NCBI GenBank assembly: GCA_030620925.1
Contig: JAUXIQ010000081.1
Span: forward strand, 1-7,775
Length of the DNA stretch: 7,775 nt
Direction of reading: 5' to 3'
From: Nitrospinota bacterium
Lineage (GTDB): Bacteria > JAUXIQ01
Part shown: positions 1 to 7,014 of the stretch, piece by piece
Layout of the letters: every line of letters begins with the position of its first letter
How positions within the stretch are numbered: the first letter of the stretch is position 1
The notes under the pieces: generated by a model
Database searches by the model: none
What the model was told of the DNA's origin: nothing
Seen by the model: the letters and a program-made list of their open reading frames with translations, nothing else
Program-made: the position numbers and the translations under genes

Positions 1-1413
<1,413 letters not shown>

Positions 1414-1437
1414 CTACAACTCCACAGATTCAGAGAC

Positions 1438-1452
1438 ACGCTTCAAAAGCGT
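1438..1452. repeat. Small hairpin in the grpE-dnaJ gap
   Basis: ACGCTT-CAA-AAGCGT is a perfect 6-bp inverted repeat with a 3-base loop, about 35 bases before the dnaJ start. No T-run follows on the minus strand, so it is not a terminator for the operon. It could be a leader hairpin or chance. Confidence 0.35.
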
Positions 1453-1529
1453 TTAACCTATCAAACCAACAATTATACCTTCATCTGTTATCAATAACGA
1501 TTTCAGGCAAACCGTGACGTCTCCCAACC

Positions 1530-1572
1530 GTAGGGGCGTTCCCGCGGCACGCGGGATCAAACCCGCCCCTAC
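1530..1572 (-). repeat. GC-rich inverted-repeat element touching the grpE stop codon
   Basis: Nine-base perfect arms, GTAGGGGCG (1530-1538) and CGCCCCTAC (1564-1572), enclose a second perfect 7-bp hairpin TCCCGCG-GCA-CGCGGGA (1540-1556). Between the stems lie 1 base on one side and 7 on the other. On the minus strand the outer arm begins exactly where grpE ends and supplies its TAG stop (1571-1569). The element resembles the TAGGGGCGG-type palindromes scattered between genes in many environmental bacterial genomes; that comparison is from memory. No T-run follows, so I do not call it a terminator. It may be a dispersed repeat, an mRNA 3'-end stabiliser or a processing site. A related, degenerate copy lies at 2233-2259. 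Confidence 0.75.
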
Positions 1573-2189
1573 TCTACGGTGAGTCTGCGCACCCGGACTT
1601 TGGCCGGCCGCAACAGCTTACCGTTTATAGTATACCCTTTCTCAAGCTCGTCCGATACCCTGTTATCTTCTTCAGGGTCACTGGTGGGAACTGTCCCCAA
1701 CGCCTCGCTAACCGAGGGGTCGAACGGCTCGCCTACCACTACAACCCGTTCAACACCTTCCTTTTTCAGTTGCCCCAGGAACTGATCGTTCACCATCTTT
1801 ATGCCTTCAAGAAGGTTGTCGTCGGGTCCGTGCTCTTCGGCGGAGGCGATGGCCCGCTCCAGGTTGTCCAGCACGGGGAGAAATTCCAGTATCAGCTCGG
1901 TCCTGGCTTGCTCCATGCGGCGCTCCGACTCTCGGTTCAACCGCTCCCTGAAGCCCGCGTTCTCCTGCTCCACCCTGTCCATGAACTCCCTGAGTTTGCG
2001 GTCCTTCTCCTCCAGCTGAGCCTGGAGCTGTTCGAGATACGTCGGGAGTCGTTGTTTTTCGGCAGGCGGCGCTTCCCCTTCATCTCCTTCACGGAGCACC
2101 CCGCGTCTCCTGTCGCTGACTGTGAAAGAAGGCTCTTCGGACTCTTCCCGCTCTTCTTTCGGGTTGTTATCTTCTTTTTTCTTATTCAT
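1569..2189 (-). CDS. grpE: Nucleotide exchange factor GrpE
   Basis: Cytosolic partner of DnaK that releases ADP so that ATP can rebind and the client can leave; it acts as a dimer. The 206 residues fit the family. A charged, probably disordered head (1-48) precedes a long coiled-coil helix (about 49-98). A four-helix-bundle segment follows with LEFLPVLDNLERAI (101-114), then the beta domain ending in EKGYTINGKLLRPAKVRV (183-200), the family signature. In the preceding signature segment FDPSVSEAL (156-164), Ser161 occupies the place usually held by His or Met. The head carries FTVSDRRRG (22-30), closely matching the DUF1844 head downstream. The ribosome site is weak (GAG about 8 bases before the ATG). 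The TAG stop lies at the edge of an inverted repeat, so insertion there may have trimmed or replaced the original end. Standing after htpX instead of next to dnaK is unusual. Confidence 0.96.
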   Translation of the reverse strand: MNKKKEDNNPKEEREESEEPSFTVSDRRRGVLREGDEGEAPPAEKQRLPTYLEQLQAQLEEKDRKLREFMDRVEQENAGFRERLNRESERRMEQARTELILEFLPVLDNLERAIASAEEHGPDDNLLEGIKMVNDQFLGQLKKEGVERVVVVGEPFDPSVSEALGTVPTSDPEEDNRVSDELEKGYTINGKLLRPAKVRVRRLTVE

Positions 2190-2232
2190 CTTTTCAACTC
2201 AAACTTTTTGTAATAACCAACAGTAACTAAAT

Positions 2233-2259
2233 ATAAGGACGGCAGGATGCCGCCCCTAT
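2233..2259 (-). repeat. Degenerate TAGGGGCGG palindrome forming a hairpin upstream of grpE
   Basis: Twelve-base arms ATAAGGACGGCA and TGCCGCCCCTAT are separated by GGA. On the plus strand two positions mismatch (A opposite C). In minus-strand RNA these become G-U pairs, so the operon transcript can form an unbroken 12-bp stem with a 3-base loop, ending about 43 bases before the grpE start. The arm ATAGGGGCGG matches the outer arm of the element at 1530-1572. Only three U's follow, after one A, so it is at best a weak attenuator; a dispersed repeat remnant is as likely. Confidence 0.65.
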
Positions 2260-2360
2260 GAACACTATCGTTATCCATGACCATAAAATTGTTAATAAGA
2301 AAAGCTTCCAGCACCGCTATCGCGCATACTGATTAAATGGTTTCTTTCTGAAACTATCCC

Positions 2361-3209
2361 CTACCCGTGCATCTCCATCAGCCTCTGGATGCGTTTCTCA
2401 ATTGGGGGATGGGTGCTGAAAAGCGCCGTCAATCCGCCCCCGCTGAAGGGATGCACAATGAACATGTGGGCGGTGGAGGGGTTTGCGGAAGTCATGGGCG
2501 CCCGCCGCGAGTAGTTGTGCAGCTTCTCCAATGCTTTAGCCAGGCCGCGAGGAGTGCCTGCCAGGCGTGCGCCCGTGCTGTCCGCCAGGTATTCCCTTGA
2601 CCTCGAAATGGCCAACTGGATTATGAGCGCCGCTATGGGGGCCAGAATTGCAATGGCCAGAAGACCTATGCCTCCCGCGCCATCATCGTCGTCCCCGCCG
2701 AGACCCCCAAAAAAGGCCGTCCACCTGAGCCAGGTGCCTATTATCATGATGGCGCCGGCCAGGCTGGCGGCAATGGTGCTCACCAATATGTCGCGGTTCT
2801 TCACATGGGATAGTTCGTGGGCCAGGACACCCTCCAGCTCGCGCTTGTCCAACAAATTCAGAGCCCCTTCCGTCACGGCTACGGCGGCGTTGGCCGGGTT
2901 GCGACCTGTGGCGAAGGCGTTGGGGCTGTCTTGAGGTATAACGTAGAGGCGAGGCTCCGGCATATTCGCCCGCATGGCCAGGTTTCTGACAGTGTTGTAC
3001 AGGTAAGGGTCATCATCCCTGGTGACGGGCCGGGCGCGGTACATTCTGAGGACGATCTTGTCCGAATACCAGTAACTGACGAGGTTCATCACCAGGGCGA
3101 AGAAAAAGGCCATCAGCATCCCTTTCTGCCCGCCCAGCGCGTGGCCGATAAGCAGAATGATGGCTGTAAGGCTGGCCAGGAGGAGGGTTGTCTTAACCTG
3201 ATTGCTCAT
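2361..3209 (-). CDS. htpX: HtpX-type membrane zinc metalloprotease (M48)
   Basis: Inner-membrane protease that cuts damaged or misassembled membrane proteins on the cytoplasmic side, often part of the heat or envelope stress response. The 282 residues are normal length for HtpX. Two N-terminal membrane helices (about 9-25 and 31-48) precede the catalytic region. The zinc motif HELSH is at 131-135, with His131 and His135 as ligands and Glu132 catalytic. Glu206 in SREYLAD (204-210) should be the third ligand. Two more hydrophobic segments (about 141-160 and 181-201) flank an acidic Gly/Asp loop with four Asp in a row (173-176). The C-terminus has the usual FSTHPPIEKRIQRL. The ribosome site is weak (AGGG about 13 bases before the ATG). 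It sits 85 bases after the J-protein gene. Placement between chaperone genes suggests one regulon for soluble and membrane protein damage. Confidence 0.95.
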   Translation of the reverse strand: MSNQVKTTLLLASLTAIILLIGHALGGQKGMLMAFFFALVMNLVSYWYSDKIVLRMYRARPVTRDDDPYLYNTVRNLAMRANMPEPRLYVIPQDSPNAFATGRNPANAAVAVTEGALNLLDKRELEGVLAHELSHVKNRDILVSTIAASLAGAIMIIGTWLRWTAFFGGLGGDDDDGAGGIGLLAIAILAPIAALIIQLAISRSREYLADSTGARLAGTPRGLAKALEKLHNYSRRAPMTSANPSTAHMFIVHPFSGGGLTALFSTHPPIEKRIQRLMEMHG

Positions 3210-3282
3210 CTTTTATCTTCACCCTGCAAACTTATTCAGACTTCATCTATCAGTTTAACTATATACCTATAACTATCCATAT

Positions 3283-3294
3283 ATTATAATTATA
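3283..3294 (-). promoter_or_regulatory. AT-rich gap with tandem TATAAT, possible internal promoter for htpX
   Basis: Immediately after the J-protein stop codon, two perfect TATAAT hexamers stand end to end on the minus strand (3294-3289 and 3288-3283) in a very AT-rich stretch (3240-3294). I find no convincing -35 box at 16-18 bases; the best nearby hexamer is GACTTG at 3311-3306. It may drive htpX, grpE and dnaJ separately, or be simply AT-rich spacer. Confidence 0.25.
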
Positions 3295-4293
3295 TCACCG
3301 TGCTTCAAGTCCCCAGTCCAGCCCTTCGCGGGGGTTGTGCGGGTATTCCAACTGGAGCGCTTCGAGCCGGGATCGCTCATTGAGGTCCATCGTCTCCGGC
3401 AGGATTACTTTTATCACCACGAACTGATGGCCCCGCTCCTTCTTCCTCCTCGATTTGACCCCTTTGCCTTTGAGGCGCAGCTTCTGGCCGTTCTGAACTC
3501 CGGGAGGAACCGTGAGCACTACCCAGCCGTCCATAGTGGGAACATCAATTTTGGCCCCCAAACATGCTTCATAATAAGAAATGGGAAGCTCCATTAAAAG
3601 GTCGCTTCCCTGTCGCCAAAAATATTCATGAGGTTCGATTGTCGGGGTCAAATAAAGGTCCCCTTTTGGGTTACCCTCTCCTCCCGGCATCCCCTTCCCC
3701 TTAACTCGTATCTTCCTGTCCGAATCGGTGCCCGCCGGCACCCTCACCCTCATCTCCTCGGTTATCTTTTCGAAACCGCTGCCGCCGCACAGGATGCACG
3801 ACTCGTTGACCTCAAATATATTCTTAGAATCAGAGCAGTTAGCGCACGGAACCCGCCGCTCAACTTTAACGTCTTTCACCGAACCCTTAACCGCTTCCAA
3901 CAGGGTCAGCTCCAGGGTTTGCTCCAGATCCCTGCCGCCGGCGAACCGGTGTTCATCTTCTTCCACACCGCTCAGTATCTCATCCAGAATATCCGTTTCT
4001 TCTTCGAGGGAACCGGCATCTTCAATCCCTGTATCTTCACCCCCCTGTTCGCTCTTCAGCCCGGCAACATAGGCGGCGTGGCCAAGCCTGTCGTATTTTT
4101 TCCTGTCCTTAGCATCAGACAACACACCGTAGGCTTCGGTTATGGCGTGATATCTACCCGCTAACTCCTCGTCTTCCGGGTTTACGTCGGGATGATATTT
4201 CCGGGCCAGCTTGGCATAGGCCTTTTTGACATCCGCCCTGGAGGCTTTCTTACTAAGACCCAGGAGCTTATAGTAATCCACCTTTTCAGGCAT
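3295..4293 (-). CDS. Reduced DnaJ-like J-protein with a half zinc domain and an acidic linker
   Basis: Probable DnaK co-chaperone. The 332 residues begin with a good J-domain (about 6-70, HPD at 34-36). In place of the Gly/Phe region comes an acidic, Phe-poor linker (about 80-120) containing TDILDEILSG (100-109), which looks like the DnaJ DIF motif with Leu for Phe. The beta-sandwich client domain starts near 121. Only two CxxC pairs are present (Cys150/153 and Cys166/169, the latter as CILCGGSG), enough for one zinc site, against four pairs in canonical DnaJ. The second client domain (about 220-310) has the normal VPPGVQNGQKLRLKGKG. It is therefore neither class A DnaJ nor CbpA, which has no zinc. 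It lies 76 bases after hsp20; GGGATGAG ends 3 bases before the ATG. Calling it dnaJ would be misleading, since a full dnaJ lies downstream. It may serve Hsp20-bound clients; that is inference. Confidence 0.88.
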   Translation of the reverse strand: MPEKVDYYKLLGLSKKASRADVKKAYAKLARKYHPDVNPEDEELAGRYHAITEAYGVLSDAKDRKKYDRLGHAAYVAGLKSEQGGEDTGIEDAGSLEEETDILDEILSGVEEDEHRFAGGRDLEQTLELTLLEAVKGSVKDVKVERRVPCANCSDSKNIFEVNESCILCGGSGFEKITEEMRVRVPAGTDSDRKIRVKGKGMPGGEGNPKGDLYLTPTIEPHEYFWRQGSDLLMELPISYYEACLGAKIDVPTMDGWVVLTVPPGVQNGQKLRLKGKGVKSRRKKERGHQFVVIKVILPETMDLNERSRLEALQLEYPHNPREGLDWGLEAR

Positions 4294-4369
4294 ATCTCAT
4301 CCCGCTCATTCGGGTTCTCTAAAGAGTGGATCACGGAGAAGGCATATCCCCCGCGCTTATTACATATTG

Positions 4370-4816
4370 TTACTGAATATCCACGGTTATCTGCCGAGAT
4401 TTCGCAACCTCTTTTTTGGGAACGACCACCGTCAGAACGCCATTCTTGAGCTTTGCGCTCACCTTCTCTTGCTCGATTTCGACAGGCAGGGCGAAAACAC
4501 GGTGGAAATCCCCTGAAGAGCGCTCTTGCCTGAGAAAAATCTCCGATGGAGCATCTTCCTGCGGAGCCCTGCTGCCCTTAATGTGCAGACTTCCGTCCTT
4601 TACTTCCACTTCCACCTCTTGCAGGGACACCCCGGGGAGATCAGCCTCCAGCATGAAAGAATCCTCTTTCTCACATATATCCACAGGGGGCTCCGACCCA
4701 GAAGAAGCCCTCTCCCTGCTGCTGATACCTGTAATAGAATCATCCAACAGTTTATTCATCCTCTCCTGCATGGAGAGAAGATCACCCATCAAACCCCATC
4801 GTCTCGTAGGCGCCAT
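4370..4816 (-). CDS. Small heat-shock protein, Hsp20/alpha-crystallin family
   Basis: ATP-independent holdase that binds unfolding proteins in large oligomers and hands them to DnaK. The 148 residues are typical. A short N-terminal arm (1-41, with the helix-like GLMGDLLSMQERMNKLL) precedes the alpha-crystallin domain (about 43-136). That domain has PPVDICEKEDSFMLEADLPG at 43-62, FHRVFALP at 104-111 and the A-x(4)-GVL signature as AKLKNGVL at 121-128. The tail ends ITVDIQ, giving an I-x-V/V-x-I oligomer-docking motif at 143-147. One Cys (48) lies in the first strand. Start choice is supported by GGGAG followed by GGGG just before the ATG. It begins 39 bases after dnaK, almost certainly in the same transcript, so its level should follow the heat-inducible dnaK promoter. 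Confidence 0.95.
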   Translation of the reverse strand: MAPTRRWGLMGDLLSMQERMNKLLDDSITGISSRERASSGSEPPVDICEKEDSFMLEADLPGVSLQEVEVEVKDGSLHIKGSRAPQEDAPSEIFLRQERSSGDFHRVFALPVEIEQEKVSAKLKNGVLTVVVPKKEVAKSRQITVDIQ

Positions 4817-4855
4817 TACCCCGTCTCCCTGGGAAATAAGTAAGCAAACCGACTT

Positions 4856-6766
4856 TTACTTATCCTTCTCTACATCCTCGAACTCAGCGTCCACCACGTT
4901 ATCATCGGCCTTTGCGGAGGATGAGTCGTCTTGCGGCTGTTCGGGTCCCGCTGCGTCGGCACCGGCTCCCGTCTGCTGGTACATGACTTCGGCTATCTTA
5001 TGAGAGGCCTGCAGCAAACGTTCTTTGGCCTCGTTCATGGTCTGAGTATCTTCGCTCTCCAGGGCTTTTCGGGCTTCTCCTAAAGCCGTCTCAACTTCCC
5101 GCACGCTGTCTTCGGGAATCTGGTCCTTGTTCTCGTTGAGCGTCTTTTCGGTAACGTAGATGGTGGAGTCGAGCTCGTTGCGGGCATCCACCGCCTCCCT
5201 GTGCTTCTTGTCCTCCTGGGCATGGGATTCGGCTTCGTTGACCATTCTGTTCACTTCTTCGTCGCTGAGCCTGCTGGAAGCTTCTATGGTAATGTTCTGC
5301 TCCTTGTTCGTCCCCATGTCTTTTGCAGAAACGTTTACGATACCGTTGGCGTCTATATCAAAAGTTACCTCTATCTGCGGCATTCCCCGCGGGGCGGAAG
5401 GGATGCCTACCAGATGGACTTTGCCCAGTGTCCGATTATCCGAAGCCATAGGCCTCTCACCCTGCAGCACGTGAATCTCCACGCTGGTCTGGTTGTCGGC
5501 GGCGGTGGAAAAAATCTGGCTCTTCCTGGTGGGTATGGTGGAGTTTCGCTCAATGAGTGCGGTTGCCACGTTGCCCAGGGTCTCGATACCCAGGGAGAGG
5601 GGCGTAACGTCCAGCAGCAGGACGTCTTTAACATCCCCCGCCAGGACACCGGCCTGTATGGCCGCACCAACGGCCACCACCTCGTCAGGGTTCACACCTT
5701 TGTGGGGCTCTTTGCCGAAAAGTTCCTTTACCAGTTCCTGAACCTTGGGTATCCTGGTGGACCCTCCCACCATCACAATCTGATCTATATCCGAAGGCGA
5801 GACATCAGCGTCCTTGATAGCCGACCTGCAGGGTTCCAGCGTTTTCTCCAGGAGGTCCATGACCAGTTGTTCGAACTTGGCCCTGGTGAGCTTCATGTTG
5901 AGATGCCTGGGGCCTGAAGAGTCGGCAGTGACGAAGGGCAGGTTTATATCCGTTTCGGAGGTGGTGGAAAGCTCCATTTTGGCCTTCTCCGCCGCCTCTT
6001 TAAGCCTCTGGAGAGCCATTTTATCCTTGCTAAGGTCTATACCCTGGTCCTTCTTGAATTCAGCTATCATCCAGTTGATTACCCGCTGGTCGAGGTTGTC
6101 GCCTCCCAGGTGGGTGTCGCCGTTGGTGGCCTTGACTTCCACCACGTTGTCTCCCACCTCCAGGATGGATATATCGAACGTGCCGCCGCCGAAATCGAAA
6201 ACGGCGATAGTCTCATCCTTTTTCTTATCCAGTCCATAGGCGAGCGCCGCCGCCGTCGGCTCGTTAATAATGCGCTTTACGTCCAATCCGGCGATGCGGC
6301 CCGCGTCCTTAGTCGCTTGACGCTGGCTATCGTTGAAATATGCGGGGACGGTTATCACCGCGTCGGTTATCGTCTCGCCGAGATACTCCTCAGCGGCCTG
6401 CTTCAACTTCTGAAGTATCATGGCTGATATTTCAGGAGGTGAATATTCCTTATCCCCCACCTTCACCTTGGCGTCACCGTTAGATGCCTCTATGGCCTTA
6501 AAAGGAACCATGGTTATCTCTTCAGGGACTTCCATGAACCTCCGCCCCATAAACCTTTTAATGGAATAGACGGTATTCTCGGGATTGGTTATGGCCTGGC
6601 GCTTCGCCACCTGCCCTACCAGCCTCTCACCCTCTTTGGTGAAAGCGACCACCGAGGGGGTGGTACGCCCTCCTTCCGGATTGGTTATAATCGTGGCGTC
6701 TCCACCTTCCATAACGGCCACTGCGGAGTTGGTGGTGCCAAGGTCTATGCCAATCATCTTACCCAT
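4856..6766 (-). CDS. dnaK: Chaperone protein DnaK (Hsp70)
   Basis: Central ATP-driven cytosolic chaperone, cycling with DnaJ and GrpE. It is full length at 636 residues. The ATPase domain (about 3-380) holds all three Hsp70 signatures: IDLGTTNS (7-14), [14 protein letters not shown] (189-202) and [15 protein letters not shown] (331-345). The interdomain linker is [10 protein letters not shown] (381-390). The beta substrate-binding domain runs to about 500, the helical lid to about 597, and a disordered acidic tail ends in [14 protein letters not shown]. The segment around 74-100 keeps the insert that Firmicutes DnaK lacks. The start is secured by AAGGAGG with 6-base spacing and by the [10 protein letters not shown] opening. 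It is the first gene after the strong promoter at 6821-6849, with a 5' leader of about 47 bases. hsp20 follows after 39 bases; grpE, its usual close neighbour, is about 2.7 kb away. Confidence 0.99.
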   Translation of the reverse strand: MGKMIGIDLGTTNSAVAVMEGGDATIITNPEGGRTTPSVVAFTKEGERLVGQVAKRQAITNPENTVYSIKRFMGRRFMEVPEEITMVPFKAIEASNGDAKVKVGDKEYSPPEISAMILQKLKQAAEEYLGETITDAVITVPAYFNDSQRQATKDAGRIAGLDVKRIINEPTAAALAYGLDKKKDETIAVFDFGGGTFDISILEVGDNVVEVKATNGDTHLGGDNLDQRVINWMIAEFKKDQGIDLSKDKMALQRLKEAAEKAKMELSTTSETDINLPFVTADSSGPRHLNMKLTRAKFEQLVMDLLEKTLEPCRSAIKDADVSPSDIDQIVMVGGSTRIPKVQELVKELFGKEPHKGVNPDEVVAVGAAIQAGVLAGDVKDVLLLDVTPLSLGIETLGNVATALIERNSTIPTRKSQIFSTAADNQTSVEIHVLQGERPMASDNRTLGKVHLVGIPSAPRGMPQIEVTFDIDANGIVNVSAKDMGTNKEQNITIEASSRLSDEEVNRMVNEAESHAQEDKKHREAVDARNELDSTIYVTEKTLNENKDQIPEDSVREVETALGEARKALESEDTQTMNEAKERLLQASHKIAEVMYQQTGAGADAAGPEQPQDDSSSAKADDNVVDAEFEDVEKDK

Positions 6767-6772
6767 TTGAAT

Positions 6773-6779
6773 CCTCCTT
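6773..6779 (-). promoter_or_regulatory. Strong ribosome binding site of dnaK
   Basis: A perfect AAGGAGG lies 6 bases before the dnaK ATG at 6766, far stronger than the sites of htpX, grpE and dnaJ. This predicts much higher translation of DnaK than of its co-chaperones. Confidence 0.85.
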
Positions 6780-6820
6780 AACGCATTTATAGCATTAGAT
6801 ACAAAAGTGAGTTCATCAGA

Positions 6821-6849
6821 AATATAATACTTGAGTGTGATTATGTCAA
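6821..6849 (-). promoter_or_regulatory. Sigma-70-type promoter of the dnaK operon
   Basis: TTGACA (6849-6844) and TATATT (6826-6821) on the minus strand are separated by exactly 17 bases. The -35 is a perfect consensus and the -10 matches at five of six positions. Transcription would begin near 6814, giving a leader of about 47 bases before dnaK. The hyphenated palindrome TATGT-TG-ACATA covers the -35, and a HAIR-like operator overlaps the -35 and spacer. Confidence 0.75.
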
Positions 6850-6850
6850 C
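6830..6850. promoter_or_regulatory. HAIR-like operator (putative HspR site) over the dnaK promoter
   Basis: On the plus strand CTTGAGT (6830-6836) is followed by 7 bases and then TGTCAAC (6844-6850). The known HspR operator HAIR is CTTGAGT-N7-ACTCAAG. The left half matches 7 of 7, the spacing is exact, and the right half matches 4 of 7 (the TCAA core). It covers the -35 box and most of the spacer of the dnaK promoter, where bound repressor would block RNA polymerase. No hspR gene is in the window. Confidence 0.5.
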
Positions 6851-6920
6851 ATATTTTCCAATCTCATGCTACCTTTTATTATAACATACTTAAATCGTGG
6901 AAAACCCTATTTTTTAAGGT

Positions 6921-6938
6921 AAAAACGCCTCTATGAGG
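6921..6938 (-). terminator. Weak terminator-like hairpin after cobK
   Basis: On the minus strand CCTC-ATA-GAGG (6938-6928) is followed by CG and five T's (6925-6921). The core stem is only 4 bp; AAAAC and GTTTT outside it could extend pairing across an uneven internal loop. It lies 77 bases after the cobK stop and before the dnaK promoter, the right place for separating the two transcripts, but the structure is weak. Confidence 0.3.
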
Positions 6939-7014
6939 AAATGTTTTGACTGCTTTAAACTTCTGAGGGTCTAATTAAGGAACATGGAGAATATAAAAAC
7001 GTCATTCCGGGATT

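Noticed and set aside
1472-1498. TATAAT at 1477-1472 with the palindrome GTTAT-CA-ATAAC (1487-1498) in the grpE-dnaJ gap
   Set aside because: The hexamer 17 bases upstream is TCGTTA (three of six matches), and the palindrome is short and AT-rich. It could be a weak dnaJ promoter with an operator, but there is too little to call it.
2197-2203. HAIR half-site ACTCAAA just upstream of grpE
   Set aside because: The partner half at 7-base spacing (2183-2189) does not match at all and lies in the grpE start; a single 6-of-7 half is expected by chance.
2350-2363. TAGGGGAT at the htpX stop codon as a third copy of the TAGGGGCGG repeat
   Set aside because: Only six bases match the repeat arm and no partner arm lies nearby, so it is probably coincidence.
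5201-5917. Plus-strand open frame (238 residues) opposite dnaK
   Set aside because: Antisense shadow of dnaK, with no plausible ribosome site or recognisable motif.
6878-6883. Second TATAAT upstream of dnaK on the minus strand
   Set aside because: The hexamer 17 bases upstream is GGTTTT, a poor -35; the promoter at 6821-6849 is much better.
6767-7014. CIRCE element (TTAGCACTC-N9-GAGTGCTAA) for HrcA
   Set aside because: I looked on both strands upstream of dnaK and found no such palindrome; the nearest CACTC belongs to the HAIR-like site.
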